Shown piece after piece: positions 48,206 through 59,550 of a DNA stretch of 64,000 nt (position 1 is the first letter of the stretch; each line of letters starts with the position of its first letter). The notes beneath the pieces were generated by a model. That model saw nothing but the letters and a program-made list of their open reading frames with translations, had not been told where the DNA came from and did not search any database. The position numbers and the translations under genes are program-made. The DNA lies in the NCBI GenBank assembly GCA_903813345.2, contig CAIIXF020000007.1, forward strand, positions 20,135,564-20,199,563, read 5' to 3'. Source of the DNA: Owenia fusiformis (lineage: Eukaryota; Annelida; Polychaeta; Sabellida; Oweniidae).

Positions 48206-48768
48206 GGGTGTTCAAAAAAACTGGAAACCCTTACATCATTTTCCTAATATCTTTGTTATTTTAAGAAATAACTTTGCACATTTGTACATCACTCAATTTC
48301 ATACCAGCCTACCATATTTCATGACCATCTGATTAATAGTCAGGTGGTGTTACGGCACTTTAAAGAACATTCTCGGTGGCCACTATTGCGCTGAAGACTA
48401 ACCTGCACATGTCCAAAATGTCCCAACCTATGGGGATATGGCAGAGATAGAGTGTATAATAATCACCCCAGGGCAATTGCAGACCGCAAAAGCGAAATCA
48501 TCTGTATCATTCAGGCCATACCTGCTGAGAAATGCATTCTGGTCATTGACAGCTGTGCAGGTTTGCCTCCAGCGCGACGATGGCCAAACTTGAAGCATGT
48601 TGTTCAAAGTGCTGTAAAATTATGACTATTTGTCTGATGGTCATGAAATATGAAAGAGTGGTAGGAAATTGAATACTTTACAAATGTGTGAAGCATCAGG
48701 GAGTAATTTATTTTATAATGACAAAGATATGAGGAAAATGCAGGGTTTCTGTTTTTTTGACCACCCTG
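48206..48768. mobile_element. Internally deleted mariner-type element
   Basis: Inverted repeats of about 140 bp: left GGGTGTTCAAAAAAACTGG and ATTTCATGACCATCTGAT, right the complement of CAGGGTGGTCAAAAAAACAG and ATTTCATGACCATCAGAC. Both ends are flanked by TA, the mariner target site. Between the arms a plus-strand relic reads VYNNHPRAIADRKSEIICII, then QAIPAEKC and a stop 28 codons on, resembling the C-terminal end of IS630/Tc1/mariner-type transposases. It is therefore a deletion derivative that kept the transposase tail. Confidence 0.7.
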
Positions 48769-49204
48769 TACTTCATTGAGATCAATTGTGTTTCTTCTGC
48801 ACAATAAAGCTGAACTAATCTTCTAAATAGGAACTTTAGTATGATAAGCCAGTGAACATTGATAATATAAAAAAAACTAGTCATTGACAAAAATGACGCC
48901 GGTCACATGAAGATTAAATGATTGTACAACAATCATCTCAATTTTGCATGTACATTAATATGAATGCATAGAATGGAATTACATGTTATTATGTTGTTTA
49001 GAGCCATGGTAAAATATATGCTTCTCTAGAGGGCAGGCTTCAGTGCAAGCATATAGATATTAGTTCATGAAATGATTATATGAAATAAGAAAATATACTT
49101 GATTATATAAAACACAATTGTCACAATCATTCTAAGGAAATTTCAAAATGGCTGACATTTTATTTCATGCTGAAAATTGCATAAAAGTTCCATTTTTGCA
49201 CAAC

Positions 49205-49299
49205 GCCTGGTCCTTACCTAGATTTTTACATATCTCAAGAAGTACCTTAGAAGTACACTATTCCCGTACTACATATAACTTTCTAGGTAAGAACCAGGC
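49205..49299. repeat. Short hairpin repeat
   Basis: GCCTGGTCCTTACCTAGA at the left and TCTAGGTAAGAACCAGGC at the right form an 18-bp inverted pair with one mismatch around a 59-bp loop. Probably a tiny MITE remnant; no coding sequence. Confidence 0.5.
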
Positions 49300-50052
49300 A
49301 TTATATGAACAAAGCAAGAGTTTATCATGACTTTCCTCCCTCTAAAAATAAGTAGATCAACACAATTGCAAACATAACTTAACCCTACTCACTGACTTTT
49401 GAAATATGACTATTTATGTGTACAAAATATTAATCCAATGAGTGTATAGAGTGACACAATTGAACAATGGGACATCTGCCAAGTTGGATTTATACTTTCT
49501 GGAGACATTTTCTGAGACTGATAAAAAATTTCAAAGGAATTGATACATACCTCCCAAATCAACCAAAATATACCTATATCAGTAACCTTGAATGTTTTTT
49601 ATTGCTATTTCTTGTAATATTTATCTCCGATTTGATCCTAGATATCAAGGATATTAACGACATTGCATTTTTCAAAAAATGTTAAATGACCCCAGGGGTG
49701 TCTTTAGCCATTCGCTCTTTTAATATCATACAAGTTGTATTTAATTATAAAAATAGATTAGTGTCGCCATGGGCTTTCAAGAGATAGCCAATGGTGTCGA
49801 TGAACGAAGAACTTGCGCTGATTTCATAAGGAGGCTCATTTCCAAAATCATTGAAATGAAAAAATGAGAGATCATTGATGTAAAAGTACATGTAATCCCA
49901 AAACGAATTAGAAACTTTAGTGTAATTCCAGGAAATGTTGATCTCTATGTCTAGGTACCAAACTAGTTCAGAGATTCGAACAGTGGTGCTTTTCTAAGAA
50001 AATGTATTATCAACAAATTCAACCTCAGCACTCAAAATGAATTCTTGGTGAT

Positions 50053-50265
50053 TTAATGGATGTGTTCTTGTACAACTATAGCATTGTCTGTGTCATAGTC
50101 TTTATGATGCTCAGCATCTGTAACTTCCTCTATCAAGTATGAACTGGCTGTGCTTATGAGTGGCTGTGTATTAATGGTTTCAGTCTCAAAGTCAATGCCT
50201 TCCAGTGTATCCCCAGACAGACGCAATAAACTATGACGTTCTCCAGGTACAAATGTATCACAGCA
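50053..50265 (-). CDS. Alternative terminal exon C of the NRAMP-type gene
   Basis: After the acceptor ATTAATTTTAG, 70 codons run to a TAA at 50053-50055. The tail starts CCDTFVPGERHSLLRLSGD and is acidic (ETETINTQPLI, EEVTDAEHHKDYDTDN). It begins with the same Cys-Cys as exon B and joins in phase 0. YLIEEV and PLI are plausible sorting-type words, but this is speculative. AATAAA occurs about 450 bp downstream (near 49600). Confidence 0.65.
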   Translation of the reverse strand, partial: CCDTFVPGERHSLLRLSGDTLEGIDFETETINTQPLISTASSYLIEEVTDAEHHKDYDTDNAIVVQEHIH

Positions 50266-53200
50266 CTAAAATTAATGAAATATTTATATCATGAAAATAC
50301 AATGCCGAAAATACAATACAATTTACTATGCCGATAGTGTTATTAAGTTAACAAAGGCATACTTTTGTATTTATATCAATATCAAGGAAAATGAAATAAA
50401 TTGAAAAAAAAATGAAAATACAATTGAAAGAGAACCAAGCGTAACAGATAATATTGATAATAGATTCAATTAGTAACTTCTGAGCTTTATATAGTAATGT
50501 AATTTTAAGAAAGCTGACTCAATAATCTATACATTTGAGAAGAACAATAGTCACATTTTTAGAGCCGAATATGTTTGAAAGATGCAGAATGGCTGCCAAA
50601 GAAATCAAAAACAAGTAACAGAGTTTGTCAAGTACACCTGCAGTTGTCCTTCCAGATAACCCAAAATCAATACTGAGGCAATCAATACTTTAGGCTATGA
50701 GCTCCCAGGGTGTACCCAGCAAGCCATCAATCACGAATCAAAGTTGAAGCAATGAGTAGGGGATGAGGTGTGGTGGAAAATAAATGGAAGGAAAGAAGGG
50801 AGTGAGAGTTCATCCTGTATCTGTACTAAAAACCATAGCCAATCAATAGAGATAATAGAGATTGGGTGTTTGGCAAAAGGATGGAAATGAGATGAGAGCC
50901 TTATCCTAAAGGGAAACAATCTGAGAACTGATGTGCTACTTATCTATGACATCACACAGCCTCATCTACATGTAAATCAACTGACCAACCAATGCATGTG
51001 TATGAAATCATTATAAAACAGTTATAAATTAGGTTTATTTTATTTCATTTCTATAAAGCATATTCATGGTATAATTTTTTAGGTTTGGCCCCATCATTTC
51101 TATCAAGCTCAACAGAACTTAAGCAAAGCAATTTCTGCAAGCTTCCATACATATTGCACAGAAAATAAAGCTACTAGATTATTAAAATCTTTTTAAATTT
51201 TGGAAACTACATCTTATACAGATGGATGGATGGTCTGACTGACTTACAGAGGAGTTCCATAGGAAAAAATCATTCTTTAAGTGATACTGTATAAATTATT
51301 TTGCAATGTGTAAAAAAAACACATGACACAATGAATTGTGAATGATTTACACTGTTCCACAGCTGGATGACTCTAACTGCAGTTAGCTTCATTCAAGATG
51401 GTTGCCGAAACTCTTTCTTTTTCGATAAGCCTCCCATTTCAGCTAAACTAAGTTGAATCTTGATTCTCTAACAACCGCGATATTAGAGAATTTTGAAGAA
51501 AATGGCTTCACTTAGAATTACTCTAACTGAAGTCGATGATGATGTAATGATGACGTGGATCATCAACTTCATTTAGAGCCATTCTTAGTTTTTTTTAAAT
51601 TCTCTAATATTGCAGGTGACTGAGCATTCATTTGTGGTTGAATACAATCTTAGTTTTATCAATTTGCACGGCGAAACTTTAGGAATCAAGATTCAGCTTA
51701 GTTTAGCTGAAATAGGAAGTTTATCCAAAACCAAAGAATCTCGGCAACCATCTTGAATGAAGCTAACTGCAGTTATAGTCATCCAGCTGTGGAACAGTGA
51801 TGGTGGTTTGTTTCCTAGACTTTGCATCGATGCAACACAAGTTATGCATTGTTGAATCATCCTACAAAGCATGAGTCCTGGGTTTAAATCCTTCAGCACT
51901 AACCATTAAATCCTGCAAAAGCACCTGGCTTGTTATTCCCTATGATACTATTTATAGATTTTCACTGAACAATGAAAGTCATCAGTTTCACGAGAATCTA
52001 TAAATAGACAGGGTGCTTTAGAGTGGATGCATGGTTGATTATTCAATGCATTGCAATTAGATGAAATGCTTTTTCTGATGGCTGGAATCAGACACATCTT
52101 GCCCTGCTACCAGTGAGAATCAGTATATATGCAATAATAAAGTCACCATGACCTTCCCCTAGTCATAGTGCTATCAATCTTGCAAAATAGTATAATAGAA
52201 CACTATAAAGTGAAAGCATTATCCAGGTGTAAATTTGTCAGAACACAATAACATACCAGTGGTACCTATTTTACATTTTAAATATTAATGAAAACCTTTA
52301 TACTGCAATGTATACAGTATTTGCTGTCAGGCACTGATGTGCGTTTCTTAAACCATAAAGCAAGCAACCCACATTACCTAAGTTACCAAGTGTTCTAGAT
52401 TTGATATAGAAGGTCCTTCAAAGAATACTCAAAAAATAATTAGTCTATTCATTAAACTTGAGCACTACCCATATTTCTGATACATGTAGTCGTTTCTTTT
52501 ATGGTAATGGGTGGTCTGTGACTCAATGACCTGCCATGATAATTCAGTATATGGTAAGCACCTAAAGAATAAATCTTAGGCAACATCATTTATGGCTTAT
52601 ATACATAAGGGCGCCCATCGCCCAGTGTTTCACCCACAGCTTGTACGAGTATGTACCCCCCTTCCAGAAATGTTTGTACAATCTTATCCATTGTTTCAAG
52701 ATAGACATAAATCTTTTCAAATATATTTTTATTGAGATTTCAAGGATGGTGGATGGTTAGTAATGTCTAGTTTTGTTCAGGTAGTAATAGATAGAGGGCC
52801 CCATGGCACTAAAACATAGACTCCCATACACGTACACACACATTACAGACAGAAAGCGGTGAATTATAGCATTTATTATGGAATTATATTTTCAACATTT
52901 TATACTGCATTCAAACTTCCTTCATACATCAACATACAAAAATCCTTATACATATTGCACATATATGATATATAATGCTTAAAAATATGTAAAATGTACA
53001 TAGTATTTTCCATATAAGGCCTAGGTATTTGTTTTGCTTTGGATATTGGCAATATTGAAGCTAGCTATGTAAATGATTTATAGCTGGTTAAAGGAACACT
53101 GTCTTTTTCATTCAGGCCTGAACTCAATTTTCTCCACAATATAACTTATATGTTCACATCATCTTCTAGGCTCATCAAAAATACAGCCTACTAAATCATA

Positions 53201-56200
53201 TTAGTGATATGTTCATGTTCATGCGGTACAAACTTCGACCGTTAATTTAAATTTTTGACCTACCAGGTGTTTGAAAACCAAGGATTGCATGTCTAATACT
53301 GCACCATTTTTCTTCAAACTTGTTCCATTCAAAGCATAACAAAAATGCCTTTCTGTTGGTACATTATTCTGCAATACAGAGTCCCTACTTTCAGCGGCAT
53401 TTGGGTCCCCAGCTGTGAGAAGGGCTTCTCACAACTGGGGACCAAAACGCTGCTAAAACGAGCGACTCCTTTCAATAAAGCAATGTACCAACAGAAAGGC
53501 CTGGTAGGTCAAAAATTTAAATTAACGGTCGAAGTTTGTACCGCGTGATGTTGGGTATAAATCAATACATACAGACATAACCACTTTAATTTATCACAGA
53601 TTTCAATGGAATGAAAACAAGCACACAGAAGGACATCAAAACAGTTTGTGTCCATGTGATATATGTGCAAAACAGCTGTATAAAGAAACCATTAAATAAT
53701 TTGTTAACCCTATCTACAATGTACATAAATGCTGAAATGAATGAAATAGATAATTCTCAACCAAATAATGATCAAGATAATCATGGCTTGTCGCAAATGA
53801 TTCCAAAATGAGGTGACAGAGCAAGTAACTTAAATATGAGTTTGTTTGTAATTTGGTGAATTCGGTGGATTTGAAAATGTGCCATATTAAGCCTCCATCA
53901 AAATCTTTGGGAATAAAAATAAACATGTATGACATAAATACCATTTTCGGATACTCAGACTTCAAAGATGAGAAACAATACATCAGTAGTATAATATTTC
54001 ATCAGAGGACCTAAATATGAGTTCTATGAATTTTATGAAGAGCACATCTGTGATTTCAATTGTCTGGAGGTTATGGTCTAATACTACATACATGTATGTT
54101 CTTTTTGTCAGTGCACTAAAATTCCCTAAATTATGTATGTGCAAACATTTATATATTTAGATCAAAATCTATTTGCTCCAGAGTATTTCACTATTCATTT
54201 TATTCCATCATTTTCCATACTTTTCCAGAGGATCATTTTTAAAGTCAGGTGTGGCTATATGGCCATTGTCTATGGAAGATGTTTCAGCTGAAGAGTTTTC
54301 AGGACTTGTTTGTTCAGTGAGCTGATGGGTATCTATATCGTTGGAGTCTGATTGGAGCTCATAGTTTATGGCTAAAGCTGCAGGACAGCACTGTAACATA
54401 ACAAACCACAGCTTAGCTTATATCTTACATATCAGATCTTATACCGTACTTCCAGTATTTTTCAAACTTATCACAATTGTGGAAAAATTGCGAAAAATAA
54501 TCGTCAAAAAAAAATTGTTCTCAAAATTCGTGAATTTAAAATTTGTGTTTACAGGGAGTAGAGTATAAGTCTTATAATATACAAATAATGCTTAACTAAA
54601 AATATTATATATAAGATCTAATATCAACTATTGAATAATGCTTAACTAAATAGTTTATGCATGAATGCTTTTTCTTTGGATCAATATAAAATCTTATAAG
54701 AGTAATTAATACTTGACGCTAAGCGAAAATTAATATCAAGGGGAAAGGGATATGCAACATAACATAAGTTACAAAAATCAATTTGAAGCCTTAATCATCA
54801 TATGTAATGTACATTGGGAATGTTTCACAAGGAAGCTTGACAAAGTCATATTCATTTTTCTTATTTAGCCCCATTTCCAAATAAAGCAAAATTGCACTGT
54901 ATAAAAAACAACAACTATGAATGATTTACTTAATTAGATAATAATTTAAATCATGATTTGCATTCATTGATTTGATGGATGGACAGCTCAGTGGTGGATT
55001 TGAATAAGTAATACAGTTCATTGGCTAGGAAGTACATATACATTACTCTCTTACCAAAAGAATCAATCGTTTAAATGTTCTACGTGTTACCAATCATTAA
55101 GATGCTAACAAGGCCAAGACAAATGTTCTGATTGTTCTAGCCAACATGTATAGAAACTTATGTTGCTGACCAATGGCTTGACAAGGTTCAGGAATTTATA
55201 ATTTATATAAAGAGTGTAAGAGAAGCTCTCAAGTTAAAGATGACTTAATAATTCTGAAATGTTCCTTTTCTAAGATTGCACATAGATGGCAGCATCTTGC
55301 TAAGTGCAAGTGGTCTGAAAATTACAACAGTGAATAAAAAAGGCTAAACTATATGACATAGGTAGTGTGTGATAGATCTGTCTACTGTATCTATGCATAG
55401 AGTTAAATAGAGTGATCAATGCACTGCATATTAGCCTATATGAATATCTGAGATATTTTACTCAGCAACAAGTAACCATTGTTAGGAAAACACATAAGAA
55501 TAACTTACCGTAGAGACAGCTAACTTTCTTGCCCCCAGGGTCACTAGGCACACCCATGTCTGTAAAGTGAATAGTATCACATCTAGTAGTTACATATGGA
55601 ACCTTGGGGGGGGATACCAGAGAATATGACATACTGTAAGGGGAGACAAGAGACTGAGCCACTTTCTAAAAGGTAATTATGTGTTGTCATCAAGTTAATA
55701 ACATGCTTCAAACTATTATTAGAATACTCTACATTCATCAAATCTTATTGGGGGGCCCTTATTTGGATATATAAGAATCTACATGTACAGAGAGATTGTA
55801 GCTACTAAGTTTATCCCAAGGGAATATGTGTATATCTCCTACAGGACCACATGACTGAGAAAGGGAAATACATATTTCCTGAAGGATAAACCTGAGTTGT
55901 AACTAGAACCATGGACATATATAATATACGTCCATGCTAGAACCAACCATACATAACAGATGTATCCATAGAATACCTTGTTCAAAGTATCAAACAATTA
56001 AGAGTGGAGCGAGAAGGAGTAAGAACAGATTGAGCATACCAGGATAATTTTCACTTTCTATTCATGTTTAAAACTATCTATAATTTGCCAATAAAATTAC
56101 TAATCTAACAATGTGTTTGTACACATACAATCATACATGTACAAATATTCTGTATGAAGAAAAATATTCCATACATCTTTGTATAAATACCTGTAATGGC

Positions 56201-57224
56201 TATATTTTAGTAGTAATGTTATTAAGTTAACATTGGCATATGTCTATATTTTAGTAGTAATGTTTATTAAGTTAACATTGGCATATGTCTATATTTTTGT
56301 AGTAATGTTATTAAAATAACATTGGCATATGTCTATATTTTAGTAGTAATGCTATTAAGTTAACATTGACATATGTCTATATTTTAGTAGTAATGTTATT
56401 AAGTTAACATTGGCATATGTCTATATTTTAGTAGTAATGTTATTAAGTTAACTTTAGTAGTAATGTTATTAAGTTAACATTGGCATATGTCTATATTTTA
56501 GTAGTAATGTTATTAAGTTAACATTGGCATATGTCTATATTTTAGTAGTAATGTTATTACGTTACATTGGCATATGTCTATATTTTAGTAGTAATGTTAT
56601 TACGTTACATTGACATTTGTCTATATATTTGAAGTAATGTTATTAGGTTAACAGTGGCATTTGTTTTCACATGTATATAAATAATTCAGTATTGAACAGA
56701 AAAATCAAAGTCATATCTAATTCTCTCTTGGTACATCTGATATATCGTCCTTGCTATCAGGACACAATCATCAAAGCAGCTGGGTGCAAACAAAGCTGAC
56801 ATAATTTCCCGATTTGCCAATAATTATGGTCGAATCGGACCCCTTAATATTCAAGCATTTCACATTATTTTATAGAACGGGTCAAGGTGTCAGGTGAGTT
56901 GCACATTGGACAAACTCTATTTACGTGTGGTTCTGAGTAACGCCCAACATCTTCACCTACTAGAAGACATATCAACTTGCATTTATATATCATTTCTGGC
57001 TTATATTTGCAAAATTGGAACCATATATAATAGGTGATCGGGTGAAATGTGAAACATTACTTACTAAATATCCTATGAAGAGTAGATACAATAGAAGTGC
57101 AATAGCAATGAAGAGATACAGGGCCCAGTGCTTCACAGGCATGTCACGTATATACACAGCAGCAAAGTACATGTTAATGGCTAGGACAGCTATAGTCAGG
57201 AGTATTGTCACTATCTTTGATGGC
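50053..57224 (-). CDS. SLC11/NRAMP-type divalent metal transporter, 3' part
   Basis: The minus strand carries the 3' exons: 57224-57065 (53 codons plus one base), 55559-55509 (17 codons), then a choice of terminal exon, 54390-54208 or 50265-50053. The first encodes the last two membrane segments: KIVTILLTIAVLAINMYFAA, VYIRDMPVKHWALYLF, LLYLLFIGYL. The second adds TWVCLVTLGARKLAVST. The order INMYF-x-x-VY-x-RD and YL-x-W-x-C-L-x-x-LG matches the C-terminal end of vertebrate SLC11A2/NRAMP. The family moves Fe2+/Mn2+ with protons across endosomal or plasma membrane. Donor GTAAGTAATG and acceptors GTGTATTTCAG, CACTTTACAG are good and all joins are in phase. No exon for earlier segments was found up to 64000; they may lie beyond, leaving the Cys-rich gene nested, or the locus may be a partial copy. 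Confidence 0.8.
50270..51349. other. Intron DNA of the NRAMP-type gene
   Basis: AT-rich DNA between the two alternative terminal exons. I see no further exon. The two palindromic elements in this long intron are listed separately. Confidence 0.4.
51350..51799. mobile_element. 450-bp palindromic MITE
   Basis: The ends are long inverted repeats: CACTGTTCCACAGCTGGATG at the left and CATCCAGCTGTGGAACAGTG at the right, continuing with CTGCAGTTAGCTTCATTC and CAAGATGGTTGCCGA on both sides. A second inner pair (AGCTAAACTAAG / CTTAGTTTAGCT) and a third (ATTAGAGAATTT / AAATTCTCTAAT) continue towards the centre. No coding sequence. The CACTG terminus recalls CACTA-type ends, but the flanks show no clear 3-bp duplication. 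Confidence 0.75.
53223..53544. mobile_element. 322-bp palindromic MITE
   Basis: GCGGTACAAACTTCGACCGT, TAATTTAAATTTTTGACCTA and CCAGG at the left are matched perfectly, inverted, at the right end (about 45 bp). Inner arms CCTTTCTGTTGGTACATT / AATGTACCAACAGAAAGG and GGTCCCCAGCTGTGAGAAG / CTTCTCACAACTGGGGACC continue the symmetry. The near-perfect arms imply a recent insertion in the NRAMP intron. Confidence 0.75.
54208..54390 (-). CDS. Alternative terminal exon B of the NRAMP-type gene
   Basis: After the acceptor TTATGTTACAG, 60 codons run to a TGA at 54208-54210. The tail starts CCPAALAINYELQSDSND and is Ser/Thr/Glu-rich and hydrophilic, as expected of a cytosolic C-terminus. It joins in phase 0 to the 17-codon exon at 55509-55559. 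An AATAAA lies only a few bases after the stop, so the 3' UTR is very short. It is nearer to the membrane exon than exon C, so using exon C requires skipping this polyadenylation site. Confidence 0.65.
   Translation of the reverse strand, partial: CCPAALAINYELQSDSNDIDTHQLTEQTSPENSSAETSSIDNGHIATPDFKNDPLEKYGK
56201..56655. repeat. 44-bp AT-rich minisatellite
   Basis: About ten units of TAGTAGTAATGTTATTAAGT + TAACATTGGCATATGTCTAT + ATTT, one of them truncated (near 56452) and the last ones more diverged (TTACGTTACATT). It lies in the intron between the NRAMP membrane exon and the 17-codon exon. Confidence 0.85.
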
Positions 57225-57693
57225 CTGAAATACACAATGGAGATTTACAATGGGATTGCAGAGAATGGCATGCCTTGTACATACACAGCAGCAAAGTTCA
57301 TGTTAATGGCTAGGGCAGCTATAGTCAGGAGTATTGTCACTATCTTTGATGGCCTGAAATACACAATGGAGATTTACAATGGGAGTGCAGAGAATGGCAT
57401 GTCTTGTACATGCACAGCAGCAAAGTTCATGTTAATGGCTAGGACAGCTATAGTCAAAAGTATTGTCACTATCTTTGATGGCCTGAAATACACAATGAAG
57501 ATTTACAATGGGAGTGCAGAGAATGGCATGTCTTGTACATACACAGCAGCAAAGTTCATGTTAATGGCTAGGACAGCTATAGTCAAAAGTATTGTCACTA
57601 TCTTTGATGGCCTGAAATACACAATGGAGATTTACAATGGGAGTGCAGAGAATGGCATATCTTGTACATGCAGAGCAGCAAAGTACATGTTAA

Positions 57694-58285
57694 AGTGTCT
57701 TTCTAAGACTTAGAAGGAGAAATTTGAGATTTCGAGCCATATGTCTCAAGAAAATGCTCTTACCTTTCTAGTAGGATGAGTTCAGGTGCCAAAAACAGCT
57801 GATCAAAGGATATATATCATTTTCTAATTGAAAATTTTTGTTGAGCCCTGCATTTTTAACACTGTTTTGACAGGAAGTCATACCCAAAATGAAAACTGAA
57901 TAAAACAACATTTATCCTAAATGTACATCAAAATACTTACTCAGACATGCAAAATGTTATTATTAGTAGTAATGCTGATCATTTTTAAGAAATTTAAGCA
58001 TGTAAATAAGACTTTTTTCGTCCATAATTATATACATAAAGAATTTCTTCCCTCAGAAAGCTCTGGCACTGTGGTGTAGTGGTTAGAGCATTGGGCTCTA
58101 CCAGAATTTTATTCCAAGAGATCTGGGTTCAAATCCCAAGGGTGGAATATGTTTTTATTCTTTATTTTTGTTTTTTTTCATTTTGATCCACAATATTTCT
58201 AAAATAAATTTTTATATATGGCACTCAAACCATATTTAGTATTTCCAAGGGTTTTAATTTTTAGATGAAATGATAGAAAGTTACT
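57694..58285. mobile_element. 592-bp insertion with TTAA duplication
   Basis: It interrupts a repeat unit: the unit's TTAA appears at 57690-57693 and again at 58286-58289, and removing the insertion restores the 129-bp register exactly. The ends are imperfect inverted repeats (AGTGTCTTTCTAAGACTT at the left; AGTAACTTTCTATCATTT as complement of the right). TTAA is the piggyBac target site, although the ends do not start with the usual CCC; a 3-bp TAA (Harbinger type) is an alternative. Contains a tRNA-like segment. Confidence 0.7.
58065..58146 (+). repeat. tRNA-like (SINE head) sequence
   Basis: TGGTGTAGTGG (A box, perfect to TRGYNNARNGG) and GGTTCAAATCC (B box, perfect) are spaced 53 bp start to start, as in a tRNA gene. 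The T stem forms (TGGG/CCCA). The acceptor stem (GGCACTG with AGGGTGG) does not pair and the anticodon arm is poor, so this is probably a tRNA-derived repeat and not a working tRNA. Confidence 0.6.
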
Positions 58286-58840
58286 TTAATGGCTAGGACA
58301 GCTACAGTCAGGAGTATTGTCACTATCTTTGATGGCCTGAAATACACAATGGAGATTTACAATGGGAGTGCAGAGAATGGCATATCTTGTACATGCAGAG
58401 CAGCAAAGTACATGTTAATGGCTAGGACAGCTATAGTCAGGAGTATTGTCACTATCTTTGATGGCCTGAAATACACAATGGAGATTTACAATCGGAGTGC
58501 AGAGAATGGCATGTCTTGTACATGCACAGCAGCAAAGTTCATGTTAATGGCTAGGACAGCTACAGTCAGGAGTATTGTCACTATCTTTGATGGCCTGAAA
58601 TACACAATGAAGTTTTACAATGGGAGTGCAGAGAATGGCATATCTTGTACATACACAGCAGCAAAGTTCATGTTAATGGCTAGGACAGCTACAGTCAGGA
58701 GTATTGTCACTATCTTTGATGGCCTGAAATACACAATGGAGATTTACAATGGGAGTGCAGAGAATGGCATATCTTGTACATACACAGCAGCAAAGTTCAT
58801 GTTAATGGCTAGGACAGCTATGGTCAGGAGTATTGTCACT

Positions 58841-59299
58841 GGAGAGGTTAAGCTTTGCATATAGAAACTGAACCTGTACGTATCACTCGACCATATACAA
58901 ATTCATGTAGCCTTCTCATATAAATAGCCGTTCAAATCCAGTGTTTGTTTAGACTACACCATAGCGTGTAATGATTCTATAGTATGTCATTGATGCGGTT
59001 TTATAGCTGGTTTTCTAATACATATTTTAAACGAGCTCGTTTCGTAAGATTTTTGGCGCTAAATCATGCATGACATACATCATTGTGTTCAGCAAGAATT
59101 CAACTGTGCATCAAAATCAAAATTGACAGCATAGTGTTCAATAGACACGAGTAAAATGGTTCCCGTTGACCCAACGTCAAATTTCAAATCTCCCGTTCTA
59201 AACCCAAAACTCTGAAGCTGAAAGAGTATCTGAAGTAGACTAAGCGCGCATAAAACTATGAGCGCTCGATATGAAAAACATCGTCAGCTTAACCTCTCC
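58841..59299. mobile_element. 459-bp MITE with ACT duplication
   Basis: Inverted ends GGAGAGGTTAAGCT at the left and AGCTTAACCTCTCC at the right (14 bp, perfect). ACT precedes the left end (58838-58840) and follows the right end (59300-59302), while an uninterrupted unit has a single ACT there. Removing the element and one ACT restores the 129-bp period. The 3-bp duplication fits Harbinger- or CACTA-like elements. No coding sequence. Confidence 0.8.
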
Positions 59300-59550
59300 A
59301 CTATCTTTGATGGCCTGAAATACACAATGGAGATTTACAATGGGAGTGCAGAGAATTGCATGTCTTGTACATACACAGCAGCAAAGTACATATTAATGGC
59401 TAGGACAGCTATAGTCAAGAGTATTGTCACTATCTTTGATGGCCTGAAATACACAATGGAGATTTACAATGGGAGTGCAGAGAATAACATGTCTTGTACA
59501 TACACAGCAGCAAAGTTCATGTTAATGGCTAGGACAGCTATAGTCAGGAG

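Noticed and set aside
49300-50050. Iron-responsive element after NRAMP exon C
   Set aside because: The only CAGTGA-like loop noticed (minus strand near 49390) lacks a pairing 5-bp stem and the correctly spaced bulged C. I did not see another, but a folding search would be decisive.
55462-55662. 66-codon minus-strand frame overlapping the 17-codon NRAMP exon
   Set aside because: Different frame from the transporter. An upstream acceptor (CCCTTACAG) could give a longer exon, but it would bring a stop after 16 codons; the inner acceptor CACTTTACAG restores the NRAMP reading.
57015-57713. Long plus-strand open frame of 232 codons with 43-residue repeats (also 58289-58864, 59258-59665, 60257-60544)
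   Set aside because: It is the antisense of the NRAMP exon array; 129 bp is a multiple of three, so any open antisense unit stays open in every copy. The minus strand gives the recognisable transporter.
58065-58146. Functional tRNA gene
   Set aside because: A and B boxes are perfect, but the acceptor stem does not pair and no sound anticodon arm forms.
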